Assembly: GCF_022012415.1 (NCBI RefSeq)
Contig: NZ_JAKLTR010000025.1
Location: 1 to 64,000 of the forward strand
DNA: 64,000 nt
Direction of reading: 5' to 3'
Source of the DNA: Terrimonas ginsenosidimutans
GTDB lineage: Bacteria > Bacteroidota > Bacteroidia > Chitinophagales > Chitinophagaceae
In this document: positions 8,239 through 18,594 of the stretch, piece after piece
Layout of the letters: each line of letters starts with the position of its first letter
Position numbering within the stretch: the stretch's first letter is position 1
The notes under the pieces: generated by a model
Databases searched by the model: none
Seen by the model: only the letters and a program-made list of their open reading frames with translations
Told to the model about the DNA's origin: nothing
Program-made: the position numbers and the translations under genes

Positions 8239-11200
8239 ATGAAAAAACTAAACATTGTAATCTCTTTACTGCTTCTTGTTTCAGCCGCATGTTCAGCGAA
8301 TGGATTTACTGATTCAACGAAGGCAAAAGCAGTGAATCCGGGAGAAGTCGCATTCAGGTCTTTCCCATCGATCGATCAGGCTGTTCGTGAATTCACTTTT
8401 CAGCCTGAAAGTGGTTTTCCTCAATCATTTTTTGATGAGGTGAATGGTGATCCCAAATCGGAGGAGTTGAAGTCAAAGGCCAGGGCAAGTCTTGCTGAAG
8501 TAGAAAGTGCTAACAGCTTTGTAGACATCCTGACTCCATCGGATCTGAATCAGTTACCGATCGGTATGAAAAAGAAAGTTGGTAATTCGGTTCTGACGAT
8601 CGCTGTAAGCAGTGCAGTTTTTACTTCGAGATATGCGGAGTTGACTGTGTTTGCAAAGCTTACAATTCCGCAGGAGCCCAAAGAGATCTATTTCGGGATA
8701 ACGGGTTTGAAATTATCCAAGCGCGGAGGGATTATCGGTGCGGGCAAACTCGCCTTGCTGGGTAACCTGAATGTTCCGATCAATAATGGCAATGCCGCAC
8801 TGGTATTGAAGGGCGGTTTTGACACACAAACCGGATTGCCGCTGGATCAAACGTATTTGTCCATCGACTGTAATGGTTTCAAAGAGCTGAAGATATCCGC
8901 AGATGTGCAGTTTCCCCGTTCTTTATTTATACCGGTTGATAATAACGGACAGGTGATCGCGAGCGGATTTGTAAAAGGTTCATTTGCCACACTGGTGAGC
9001 GACTGGAATAATATCCTGGCGGACGTGAGTTTTGCAAACAAGTTCCAGATCGCCAATCTCAAGGGAATTGATATCGGGATATCCAATGCCATTTTTGATT
9101 TCAGTGACACACAGAATGGCAATGTGGTGTATCCGGCAGGCTACCGGGAAAAATATGTAAGCCAGACCAACCCTGAGACATGGCGCGGGATCTATGCAAA
9201 AGATATTACAGTGACGCTTCCGAATGCTTTTAAAGACAAATCAACGGGGCAGAAGATCACGTTCGGTGTGAATGATCTGCTGATCGATAACAATGGAGTT
9301 TCTGGTAAGTTCTATGCAGAGAACATATTGAACTTTCAAAAGGGCAGCGCATCCGGCTGGCCTCTTTCAGTTGATAGCATTCGCATCGGCATCGAAGCAA
9401 ACAGTCTGAGGAGTGCAGGATTCGGTGGAAGCATCGGTTTGCCCATTTCTCAAAGTGAAAACTCCCGTAAGCTTGGTTATTCTGCTTACATCTCTGCGAG
9501 TGGCGACTATGTTTGTTCTGTCCGTTCAAAAGATACGCTTGGTTTTGATTTTCTTCAGGCGAGAACAACCTTGCTCCCGAACTCATATGTGTTGTTAAAG
9601 GGAAACAGTGATCAGCTTGAAGCAGAGGCGATGCTGAATGGGTATATGAACATTGGATTGAAGAGGATGAATGCGGCGGATGCGGAAGCAACGGGCAATC
9701 AGAAAGGAGAATTCAAGGATATTGAATTTCAGCAACTGCATCTTAAGTCAACTGCTCCATATATAAGCATCGGGCATTTTGGCTATAATGGCGCGGTGAA
9801 ACTTGCAAACTTCCCTGTGTTTGTGGATAATATCAATCTTACGGCACAGAATAGCGAAGCGAGATTGGGTTTCAATGTAAACCTGAATCTTCAAAATGGT
9901 AAGATCACCGGTAGCACGGGTGTTACGCTCGTTGCAAAAATGAATCCGCAAACGGAAGATCACTGGAAGTTTGATAAAGTGGAAGTGAATGAAGTAGCTA
10001 TCAATGCTGATTTTGGTGCATTTCAACTGGAGGGGCATGTTCAGTTCATGAACAACGATCCTGTATTTAACGATGGTTTCCGTGGGTCACTGGCTGTTAA
10101 AATGCCGACCCTGAACGGTCTGGAAATAAATGCTGCTGCCGTTTTCGGCAGTGGCAATTACCGTTATTGGTTCTTCGATGCGATGACAAAAATACCAGGT
10201 GGTATACCGGTTGCTCCGGCTGTTGTGGTAAACGGCATTGGCGGTGGTGCATTCTATAATATGAAACGTGTTAGTGGAAACACTGCACAATTACCAACCG
10301 CGTATGACTATGTGCCCGACAACACGGCGGGGTTAGGTTTGCGTGCTTCGCTGCTGTTCAGCGCCGTAAAGGAAGATGTGGCAAAAGGGAGAGCTTCTCT
10401 TGAGATCGGTTTCAACAGTGGCGGGGGCCTGCGCTATATGGGCATTTATGGCTATATGCATCTGCTTAGTTCAGATCTGTTCAATCCTGCTTCAGGATTG
10501 CTGACAGAACTGAAACAGGATCTTGATAACATCGAGCAGAAGTTAAATGCTTCGCCGTTAACAGATGCAATGATCGCAACAAAAATGTATCAGCCAACAG
10601 AGGCTGCCAAAACAACGATCACACCTGTTTCAGGGAAGACGCCTGGTACAAGCGGTTTATCTGCTTATGTAGGGATCATGTGTGATTTTCAGAACAGTAC
10701 ATTTTCCGCCAACTTCGATGTATACCTGAATGTCGGTGGCGGTGTATTGAAAGGTATTGGAGCGAATAACCGTGCCGGCGGAGCTGTATTTTATATTGGA
10801 CCGGATAAATGGTTCCTGCATGCAGGAACTCCTACGAACAGGATGGGTGTACAGATCGGTGTAGGACCGCTTAATATCCGTACTACTTCTTATTTCATGA
10901 TCGGGCATGATATTCCGGCATTCCCGGGAGCTCCGCAGGAAGTTACCTCCCTGTTGAAAGATGGCCAGGTCTATCAGAATAATATCAATCCATTCCAGTT
11001 GCAATTGGGGCAGGGGATGGCATTTGGCGCAAGCGTATCTGTTAATACAGGCGACATGCGTCTCCTGTTCCTCTATGCAAAATTCCAGGCTGGGATTGGT
11101 TTCGATGTGATGTTTACAAAAGGGTTAATGTGTCCGAACAGGTCTGAGATCGGGATCAATGGATGGTATGCCCAGGGCCAGGCCTATGCTTACCTCGCAG

Positions 11201-12963
11201 GTGAAGCCGGTGTGCAGATCAAGCTTGGGTTCATCAAAAAAAAGATCAAGATCATCAAAGGTTCCGCTGCCTGCCTGCTCCAGGCGAAGCTGCCAAACCC
11301 GACATGGGTTGGCGGAGAATTCATGATCAGGGTAGAAGTGCTCGGAGGGCTGATCAGGGCAAACCTTGGTCTGAAGATGAGCTTTGGTGAGCAATGCCAG
11401 CTGGAAAGCACCAATGAAGGCGGTTCTGACTACGATAACTTTAAGATCGTAAGTTCGATCACGCCTGCACCGAATGCAACAAAGGTAACGGTGATCGCAC
11501 GTCCGCAAGTAAACTTCGTGATCAAGCCCGGTAAGCTGTTTGAATTGTATACAGATGAGGGCGAGGAAAGGTTGATGCCTAAAATGGAATATGCTCAGCT
11601 GATCGATTCGATCACGGGTCAGGTGGTTGAAACAAGCCTGAAATATTCAAGCGATACGTCGTCTGTTACACTGATCCCTTCTTCTATTCTGAAAGCGAAT
11701 ACGAAGTATAAGGTGAAAGCGTACTTCACTTACCAGCAGTTCAAAAATGGCATCTGGTCGGTGCTCTCTGAAAATGGAACAAAGGTGGATGAGCTGGATG
11801 AGCAATCGTTCACTACGGGTAATGAAATTGATACGATTCCCAACAGTGCCATCGTGCATATGTATCCCTTCCACGGGCAGCATTACTATTTTTATGGAGA
11901 GAATGTGCCGGGTAATGTGAACATGGATCAGAATTATTCAAACTTCGGTGTGTATGATAACTGGAAAGTTTATTTCCGAAATCAGCAGGGACAAACGATA
12001 GACAGTACAGGAGCAAGTTTTGGCGGAAATAAATTCACATTTACGAGATCGGATAAACTCCAGCCGGAGTCGAACTATACGTACGAGATGTGGGGATTCA
12101 AAAATGACGGATCGAAGATCATGACAAAACCGGTGATCAAAGTGGCGTTCCGTACAAGTAAGTTTGCAACGCTTGCTGCGAAGATCCAGTCGTTGAATGT
12201 TACACAGGGTGTGATCGGACGTCTATCTTCAGACGTGATCAACCTGCAGGCGGATCTGCAGCCGTTCGAGCCATTCGATATACAGGAGTTGGATAGCACG
12301 ACCTACGCAAGCAGCGCGCTGATCATAGGAACAGCGGACGTGGCGAATGATCCGTTCTATACGCAGACCATTCAGCCACTGATCTATCCGACGGTTCCGT
12401 TCACAGCGCCGTATTCTGTAAGCAATGCTACACCGCATGCGTTCCCGATCACCAGGACGGGTAAGCTTGCGCAGATCGGGGTGCCTCCGATCCATGCGAT
12501 CACGCCATTGGACTTTTACATTGAAAGAATGGGCGTGTCTCAGTATGACGAGTTTATTTCGAGAAGGTTCCCTTTTGCTTACGACCTGCCGAAGTTCTAC
12601 AACCAGGATATGCGTAGCCTGCAGGCTCAGATGCTGAATCATTATCTGAATATTTATACGCCACCGCCAACCAATCCTCATCCTGTCAGAGATTGCGGAT
12701 ATGTAGATCCGTATGATCCGTACGGATACAATAACTACGGATATAACCAGTCGTTATACTTTGAGTGTTCAGGCGATGGGTATAATGAGGATCTGAGCGA
12801 AGCGCAATTGTCGCAGATCCCGGGCGAGGTGTACAACATCATTGCCAGTCCATTCCCATTCCTCCGTAAGGGGAACTATCCGGTGATCTTTAAGCTAAAT
12901 CTTCCGGGCAACCCTGCGGGCGCAAGTAGTGCAGTGTTCATTTATAAAAATCCAATTGACTAG
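8239..12963 (+). CDS. Giant secreted protein of unknown function (1574 aa)
   Basis: I do not recognise a named family. A signal peptide (MKKLNIVISLLLLVSAACSA) is present; a cysteine follows SAA, but the lipobox is poor, so lipid anchoring is uncertain. Residues about 40-1060 are a very long beta-rich region with repeated short strands and glycine turns, including a block YIGPDKWFLHAGTPTNRMGV near 850. A lysine-rich patch (KKKIKIIK) lies near 1000. Residues about 1070-1170 look Ig-like (SSITPAPNATKVTVIARPQV... SSILKANTKYKVKAYFTY). A Tyr/Gly-rich stretch (YDPYGYNNYGYNQ) is near 1490. There is no type IX sorting domain. It is first in a tight plus-strand cluster, the next gene starting 6 bp later. 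I infer an extracellular scaffold or adhesin for the toxin-like protein downstream. Confidence 0.7.
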   Translation: MKKLNIVISLLLLVSAACSANGFTDSTKAKAVNPGEVAFRSFPSIDQAVREFTFQPESGFPQSFFDEVNGDPKSEELKSKARASLAEVESANSFVDILTPSDLNQLPIGMKKKVGNSVLTIAVSSAVFTSRYAELTVFAKLTIPQEPKEIYFGITGLKLSKRGGIIGAGKLALLGNLNVPINNGNAALVLKGGFDTQTGLPLDQTYLSIDCNGFKELKISADVQFPRSLFIPVDNNGQVIASGFVKGSFATLVSDWNNILADVSFANKFQIANLKGIDIGISNAIFDFSDTQNGNVVYPAGYREKYVSQTNPETWRGIYAKDITVTLPNAFKDKSTGQKITFGVNDLLIDNNGVSGKFYAENILNFQKGSASGWPLSVDSIRIGIEANSLRSAGFGGSIGLPISQSENSRKLGYSAYISASGDYVCSVRSKDTLGFDFLQARTTLLPNSYVLLKGNSDQLEAEAMLNGYMNIGLKRMNAADAEATGNQKGEFKDIEFQQLHLKSTAPYISIGHFGYNGAVKLANFPVFVDNINLTAQNSEARLGFNVNLNLQNGKITGSTGVTLVAKMNPQTEDHWKFDKVEVNEVAINADFGAFQLEGHVQFMNNDPVFNDGFRGSLAVKMPTLNGLEINAAAVFGSGNYRYWFFDAMTKIPGGIPVAPAVVVNGIGGGAFYNMKRVSGNTAQLPTAYDYVPDNTAGLGLRASLLFSAVKEDVAKGRASLEIGFNSGGGLRYMGIYGYMHLLSSDLFNPASGLLTELKQDLDNIEQKLNASPLTDAMIATKMYQPTEAAKTTITPVSGKTPGTSGLSAYVGIMCDFQNSTFSANFDVYLNVGGGVLKGIGANNRAGGAVFYIGPDKWFLHAGTPTNRMGVQIGVGPLNIRTTSYFMIGHDIPAFPGAPQEVTSLLKDGQVYQNNINPFQLQLGQGMAFGASVSVNTGDMRLLFLYAKFQAGIGFDVMFTKGLMCPNRSEIGINGWYAQGQAYAYLAGEAGVQIKLGFIKKKIKIIKGSAACLLQAKLPNPTWVGGEFMIRVEVLGGLIRANLGLKMSFGEQCQLESTNEGGSDYDNFKIVSSITPAPNATKVTVIARPQVNFVIKPGKLFELYTDEGEERLMPKMEYAQLIDSITGQVVETSLKYSSDTSSVTLIPSSILKANTKYKVKAYFTYQQFKNGIWSVLSENGTKVDELDEQSFTTGNEIDTIPNSAIVHMYPFHGQHYYFYGENVPGNVNMDQNYSNFGVYDNWKVYFRNQQGQTIDSTGASFGGNKFTFTRSDKLQPESNYTYEMWGFKNDGSKIMTKPVIKVAFRTSKFATLAAKIQSLNVTQGVIGRLSSDVINLQADLQPFEPFDIQELDSTTYASSALIIGTADVANDPFYTQTIQPLIYPTVPFTAPYSVSNATPHAFPITRTGKLAQIGVPPIHAITPLDFYIERMGVSQYDEFISRRFPFAYDLPKFYNQDMRSLQAQMLNHYLNIYTPPPTNPHPVRDCGYVDPYDPYGYNNYGYNQSLYFECSGDGYNEDLSEAQLSQIPGEVYNIIASPFPFLRKGNYPVIFKLNLPGNPAGASSAVFIYKNPID

Positions 12964-12969
12964 AAAGCC

Positions 12970-15087
12970 ATGAAAGTATTACTGTCTATCTTATTTACGG
13001 GTATGATGCTGCCTGCATTGGCATGGCAGCAACCGAAAACGAATAAAGTGGTAAAGCCAGCTGCTCCCCCGCCTCAGCAGTTACCTGCAAAGAAGGTGTT
13101 GATGGCCGGTCGTGCCCTTAAAGACAGGATATTATTGCGTTGGGCTCCGGATGATCCCAATGCATGGAAGCTGTGTAATAAATATGGTTATGCGATAGAG
13201 CGATATACTGTTGCACGTGACGGGAAGGCACTGCCAAAGCCAGAGCTGCTGAAAGGTGATGGGATCATCAGGCCGCAGGAGCTGGAAAAATGGGATTCAG
13301 TAATGCTGGAAAGAGATGACTATGCTGCAGTGATCGCACAAGCTATTTATGGGGAAACTTTCGGAATGGAGATGGGAGAGCAGGGCGCGCAGAACATCCT
13401 GATCCAGGCAGGTGAGCTTGAGCAGCGCTATACCATGGCATTATACGGGGCAGATCACAGTTTCCGCGCAGCAAGAATGGCCGGGCTTGGCTGGCTTGAT
13501 GCGAAAGTAAAACCCAATGAAGCGTATTTCTACAGGATCAGGTCTCTTGTTCCACCAGCTATCATGAACATCGAGCCGGCAGTGGTATATATCAGTCTGA
13601 AAGATCACTACCCGCTTCCGGCTCCGCGTCTCAGCAAGGTTGATTTTGGAGATAAGATCGCATCAGTTCGCTGGAATTTCAAAACACAGCGCACCTTGTA
13701 TAATTCGTATTATGTTGAACGTTCTGAGAATGGAAAGGATTTTAAGAGCATCACTGATAAGCCATATACCAATATGACGGCAGATGATGCAAAGGATGCT
13801 GAGATGCTTACTTATTTCGATACGCTACAGCATAACGACAAAAAATACTATTACCGGATCCGTGGTGTATCAGCCTTTGGTGAAGTGGGTGAACCTTCTA
13901 ATGTGATCGCCGGCAGTGGGCTAAAATCTTCAGGTGTTAATCCTTTTATCACAAAAGCACTTCCATCCAAAAAAGGATATACTGTTTATTGGGATTTCCC
14001 GGATTCATTGAATGACGCGATCGTGAAGTTTTCGCTCAGCCAGGCTTCTTCAATGAACAGCACATATGCTTCGCTGATCGATTCAATTCCGGTGGGAAAA
14101 CGTTCGTTCGAATTTGATCCTGGTATTGTTTCCTATGTGCAGGTAGAAGTGCTGGAAAGAGGCGGAGAGATCCGAAGGTCTTATCCGTTCATGGTGCAGC
14201 CGGAAGATTCTGTTCCGCCGTCTGTTCCGATTGCATTAAAAGGCAGGATCGACAGTACTGGGCGAGTGTATCTCGACTGGAGCCGTAATGCGGAGAAAGA
14301 CCTGATGGGGTACATGATCTACAGGTCCTCTTCACTTAATAATGAATTTTCACTGGTTCAGGATACTGCATGGAAGGGGAATTCATTCATTGATTCCATC
14401 AGTGTGAACAGCCTGAACCGGGAGATCTACTATGCAGTGGCGGCGGTTGACAGGAGATATAACCAATCGAAATATTGTCAGCCTTTATTGCTGCTCAAGC
14501 CGGATGTAATACCGCCGTCAGATGCCGTGATCGCTGGCTATGAATTGAATGATCATGGGATCAGGATCCGGATCACGCCAAGTTCCTCGAAAGATGTGGT
14601 GAAGCACGTGATCTATCGGAAGAACATAAATGGAATGAATCAGTGGGAGAAAATAAAGGACACCATGTCTTCTGCAAAGGAGATCAGTTATATGGATAGT
14701 ATCAAAGCGGGCGGAAATTATGCGTATACAGTGATAGCGGTCGATAGCAGTTCGCTTGAGTCGCAACCTGCACAACCCCTCACTGTTTACATTCCTGTGA
14801 AAGTAAGAGGGAAGATCAATGAGCTGAAGCTGGGTGTGGACAGGCAGTTACGTGAGATCGCTGTTGAATGGTCTGCCATGGCCGAGAATGGCATGATCAA
14901 ATCTTTTGAGCTTTACCGGGGCGGAGACAAGCAGAAAATTTCATTGTATAAAGTGATCGACAACAGGACAGCGACTTCATTTGCCGATAAAGATCTTCTT
15001 GTCAACACAAAATATACATACGGGATAAGAGCGGTGTTCAGTGATGGAGGTTATTCTGATATGCAGGTTAAGACGGTCGTTTATTAA
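12970..15087 (+). CDS. Secreted fibronectin type III repeat protein
   Basis: A 705-aa protein with a signal peptide (MKVLLSILFTGMMLPALA), then a Pro/Lys-rich linker (about 20-42). An N-terminal module (about 43-205) begins MAGRALKDRILLRWAPDDP. At least four FN3-like repeats follow, near 215-315, 415-510, 515-605 and 615-703, each with the pattern W near the start and YYYRIRGVSAFGE or YTYGIRAVFSDGG near the end. FN3 arrays in Bacteroidota are extracellular spacers or binding modules. There is no catalytic motif and no type IX sorting domain. It lies 6 bp after the 1574-aa gene and 19 bp before the SprB-repeat gene, so co-transcription is very likely. Confidence 0.8.
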   Translation: MKVLLSILFTGMMLPALAWQQPKTNKVVKPAAPPPQQLPAKKVLMAGRALKDRILLRWAPDDPNAWKLCNKYGYAIERYTVARDGKALPKPELLKGDGIIRPQELEKWDSVMLERDDYAAVIAQAIYGETFGMEMGEQGAQNILIQAGELEQRYTMALYGADHSFRAARMAGLGWLDAKVKPNEAYFYRIRSLVPPAIMNIEPAVVYISLKDHYPLPAPRLSKVDFGDKIASVRWNFKTQRTLYNSYYVERSENGKDFKSITDKPYTNMTADDAKDAEMLTYFDTLQHNDKKYYYRIRGVSAFGEVGEPSNVIAGSGLKSSGVNPFITKALPSKKGYTVYWDFPDSLNDAIVKFSLSQASSMNSTYASLIDSIPVGKRSFEFDPGIVSYVQVEVLERGGEIRRSYPFMVQPEDSVPPSVPIALKGRIDSTGRVYLDWSRNAEKDLMGYMIYRSSSLNNEFSLVQDTAWKGNSFIDSISVNSLNREIYYAVAAVDRRYNQSKYCQPLLLLKPDVIPPSDAVIAGYELNDHGIRIRITPSSSKDVVKHVIYRKNINGMNQWEKIKDTMSSAKEISYMDSIKAGGNYAYTVIAVDSSSLESQPAQPLTVYIPVKVRGKINELKLGVDRQLREIAVEWSAMAENGMIKSFELYRGGDKQKISLYKVIDNRTATSFADKDLLVNTKYTYGIRAVFSDGGYSDMQVKTVVY

Positions 15088-15106
15088 AATAATTGAATCC
15101 GGAACT

Positions 15107-18100
15107 ATGAAAAAAATAATCTTATTATTCTGCCTCCTGATGTGTTCGGCGGCTTCGTTGCTGGCACAGATCAAGCCTGCGCAGAGTATTGTCGTAGTTG
15201 AAAGGTTGACCTATACGCCTAATCAGCAAGGTATTTCGAATATAAAGCTGTCTCTCAATTATAAAAAAACGGACAATTCTTCCGTTCGTTCCCTCAATAT
15301 GTTTGGGACCGGCCGAAAGGTGGATAGTTTTTTCGTAGTGGAAGATGCTAATAAGCCAATGAAAATTGAGATCCGGAATTCGCACAGTTATAGTTACACA
15401 TGGTGTCCCGGAGATCCGCCACCAGGTCCGATAGAGGTAAGCAGATCAGGGGGCTCGGATACTGCAAGAGGCTCAGCGGCGAGAGAAACGCCGGTTGTAA
15501 ATAATATTCCGCCACCCGGCGATGACTGTGAGTATTACTATAACCCGGAGGCTTTTGATATGTATACAACGATAGATCTCCGGTATCCGTTCTTCGATAC
15601 AACGATTGAGCGGTATGGGATCAATCCCATGTCGGTACGTATCCGCGTATTGCCCTGGCTTGACAATACCAATAATCTGCCGAGTCATGATTTTGTAATG
15701 CTAACTGCTACGGGCACCATCTACAATTGGGAGTTTTCTCCTTATTCATCGGAAGGTCCCTGGCAGCCGATACCATCCAATTGTTACAGAGGGTCAAACG
15801 CGGTTCAAATCTCCGGACAGGATCTGTTCGGTCAGTACTGGCAATCTTATCACAACACCGCCGTATATATCCGCGCATCCGGATCCGGGAATCCACAGGT
15901 ATTGAAAATGACACACCGGATCTCTGCTCCAAAGATCCTGAGCTGGTCCGTCGTGCCGAATACATGTTGGGGCGGTTATAACGGAGGGATAAAAGTCAAG
16001 TTCAACCGCTCTCTTCTATCAAGAGAACAATTGAACCTGTTTTTAGATGATACCGCAAAATTCCGGCAGTTCTCCTCGATCAACATCAAGCCTTCGGAAC
16101 TGAACGGCTTAAATGAATTTACCTGGAAGAACGAATTGCCTGCTTCTACTTACCTGCTATCAATGATAGGACGATATTTCGGAAATGAAGTAGAGGTTTC
16201 TGTCAGTTCCAGAACTGCGAATGGCCAGCCATATCTCTATCGCGCAGTAAGCTCTATTGAATTCCTGCCAGGTTTCGAATCTACCAACTCGGACAATTTT
16301 GAAACGGAATTGAGCAATGAGAATTCTTCTGTCACTTATACAGGTAACCCGCAGCACTATGCTTTTATCAAAGTGACACAACCTCCAAAAATCGAATTCC
16401 TGATCCGTGATATCCGCAACGTCTGGTGTAGAGACGGAAACAGCGGCAAGTTCAGATTATCCGCGCGGGGTGGAAGCGGAATACATACCTATCTCCTGTA
16501 CAAGGGAGATAGCCTGATGACGCAAAAGAACTTTGTGCAGACGGTGGAAGATATTGTCCCGGTCGGGCCCTATGCTGACGAATGGATCGATAATCTCAAA
16601 GCGGGAACGTACTATGTGAGCGTGCGTGATAACAAAGGTTGTATGTTATATGATTCATTAGGCAACGAGCTCAGGGTTCCCGTTGTGATCACTGAACCTG
16701 CAAAGGAACTGATGTTTGACCTGCTTGAAGTGAAACCCGTTACCAGCAATGGTGCCACCAATGGAGAGATCCTGATCAACCTTGTAGGAGGAACGGTCAA
16801 CCCTGCAGGATTTAAATATTCATTCGAGTGGAAAGACTCGACGTCAAATCAGACGATCCATAGCTGGACGCTGATCAACCGTGCTGACGGGATCTTCAGT
16901 GTTAAACTGGCAAACCTCCCGGGAGGAGTTTACCTGTTCAATGCATATGACAATAAATATGACTCTTCGGCTAATTATATAAGAAACGGATGTACCGTAC
17001 AGGTGGCGGTGCGAATGATCAATCCATTGCCGCTGACAGCAGCGATCGTGGATAGTTTGCCGATCAGTTGTTATGGTAAAGAAGATGGGCAGCTTTTAGC
17101 TAAACCGGCAGGGGGACATCAGATAGATAGTCTTCGTTACCTGTTCAAATGGTTCAAGGTGGTAGGCGGAAATCCGGTTGATCTGAATGTGACGGATAGT
17201 GTGTTGTCTAATATCGGTGCCGGTGTGTACCAGGTGCAGATCAGGGATAAGTATGATAACACGGTAACCTCCCAGCAATATACGCTGAACCCGCCTGCGG
17301 TACTGGCAGTGAGTACTTCTGTACAATCGGCTACCTGCTATTCATCAGCGAACGGCAGTGCATGGGCAACAGCGTCCGGTGGTATCGCTCCTTACACATA
17401 CAGCTGGAGCAATGGTGATAATGCAGCTATGGCAGATAGCCTTGTTGGTAACAAATACATCGTTCTTGTTCGTGATGCCCGCGGATGTGAGGCAACACAA
17501 CAGGCGATCGTAACATCACCGGTGCAGGTGATAGCGAATAAAACGGTCAGCAGGATCACCTGTGCAGGTAAATGCGATGGCTCCGTGTCATTATCTGTAA
17601 GCGGTGGTCAGGCTCCTTATACCTATAGCTGGAATACAGGAGCGACGGGTACATCGATCTCTAATCTTTGCCCGGGACGTTACTGGTACACGGTGACGGA
17701 CGCGAACGGATGTTTCACGAGCGACACGGTCGACTTTGTAAATCCCGCACCGATCACATTGAATGCAGGTGTGGACAGGAAGATCTGTGTTGGTCAGACG
17801 GTTCGTTTGGACGCAACGGTCGCAGGCCGCTCCGACATCCAGTACAGCTGGCAGTCATCAAACGGTTATACAAACAATACGGCGCTCGCAACGATCACAC
17901 AAGCTGGTTCTTATATCGTTACCATCCAGGATTCTTTGAATTGTATCAAAAAAGATACGGTGGTGCTAACACCGGTTTCTTCAACCATACAAACAGAGTT
18001 CCTTGTTTCCACACAGACTTTTGTGCAGGAGAACGTGGTACTGCTGAATATCAGCCAGCCGATGCCGGATAGTGTTCATTGGCTCGTGCCGAATGTTTCC

Positions 18101-18535
18101 GGTGTCAGCGTATCAGCCCAGAACCGCGGATCCTGTGAATTGCGTTTCGCGGATTCAGGAAGGTATAATGTGACGATGCGCGCATTCTATAGCAGTGGTT
18201 GTATTGATGAAGTGACGAAGCCTGTGATCGTATCATCAAAAACAGGTCTGGCGATCCCTGGTACACAGGCGGAAGCATTCCTGAAATTCTTCCGGGTGTA
18301 TCCGAACCCGAATAATGGTCAGTTCAATGCCGAGCTGCAATTCAATGCGACGACGAAAGCTAGATTGAGAATGGTGAATGTATTATCGAATGCCGTGGTG
18401 GATGACAGAGTGGTGGAGGGCGCTTCAACTTACACGATACCGTATAGCCTTGGAAGCAGCATTGTTCCTGGTACATATGTGCTCGTGATCGAGACGGCAA
18501 AAGGAAATTTTGTTCACAAAGTTGTTATACTATAA
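15107..18535 (+). CDS. SprB-repeat surface protein with T9SS type A sorting domain
   Basis: The start is taken at ATG 15107, which gives a signal peptide (MKKIILLFCLLMCSAASLLA) and 1142 aa. The N-terminal half is unassigned and beta-rich. Two clear SprB-type repeats lie near 735-800 and 814-880, with the hallmarks C-x-(D/N)G, GGxAPYTYSW and V-x-D-A-x-GC; weaker related modules precede them. The last 80 residues (about 1062-1142) are a Por secretion type A sorting domain: FRVYPNPNNGQF, a central LRMVNVLSN strand and GTYVLVIETAKG near the end. It is therefore exported by the type IX system and held at or released from the surface. It is the only protein in this cluster with such a signal and may carry or anchor its neighbours. 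Confidence 0.88.
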   Translation: MKKIILLFCLLMCSAASLLAQIKPAQSIVVVERLTYTPNQQGISNIKLSLNYKKTDNSSVRSLNMFGTGRKVDSFFVVEDANKPMKIEIRNSHSYSYTWCPGDPPPGPIEVSRSGGSDTARGSAARETPVVNNIPPPGDDCEYYYNPEAFDMYTTIDLRYPFFDTTIERYGINPMSVRIRVLPWLDNTNNLPSHDFVMLTATGTIYNWEFSPYSSEGPWQPIPSNCYRGSNAVQISGQDLFGQYWQSYHNTAVYIRASGSGNPQVLKMTHRISAPKILSWSVVPNTCWGGYNGGIKVKFNRSLLSREQLNLFLDDTAKFRQFSSINIKPSELNGLNEFTWKNELPASTYLLSMIGRYFGNEVEVSVSSRTANGQPYLYRAVSSIEFLPGFESTNSDNFETELSNENSSVTYTGNPQHYAFIKVTQPPKIEFLIRDIRNVWCRDGNSGKFRLSARGGSGIHTYLLYKGDSLMTQKNFVQTVEDIVPVGPYADEWIDNLKAGTYYVSVRDNKGCMLYDSLGNELRVPVVITEPAKELMFDLLEVKPVTSNGATNGEILINLVGGTVNPAGFKYSFEWKDSTSNQTIHSWTLINRADGIFSVKLANLPGGVYLFNAYDNKYDSSANYIRNGCTVQVAVRMINPLPLTAAIVDSLPISCYGKEDGQLLAKPAGGHQIDSLRYLFKWFKVVGGNPVDLNVTDSVLSNIGAGVYQVQIRDKYDNTVTSQQYTLNPPAVLAVSTSVQSATCYSSANGSAWATASGGIAPYTYSWSNGDNAAMADSLVGNKYIVLVRDARGCEATQQAIVTSPVQVIANKTVSRITCAGKCDGSVSLSVSGGQAPYTYSWNTGATGTSISNLCPGRYWYTVTDANGCFTSDTVDFVNPAPITLNAGVDRKICVGQTVRLDATVAGRSDIQYSWQSSNGYTNNTALATITQAGSYIVTIQDSLNCIKKDTVVLTPVSSTIQTEFLVSTQTFVQENVVLLNISQPMPDSVHWLVPNVSGVSVSAQNRGSCELRFADSGRYNVTMRAFYSSGCIDEVTKPVIVSSKTGLAIPGTQAEAFLKFFRVYPNPNNGQFNAELQFNATTKARLRMVNVLSNAVVDDRVVEGASTYTIPYSLGSSIVPGTYVLVIETAKGNFVHKVVIL

Positions 18536-18594
18536 ACCGGGAAAACCAGCAAAGTATCTGAAGAAGGTTCTTTAAATCCATCAGTCAATATCTT

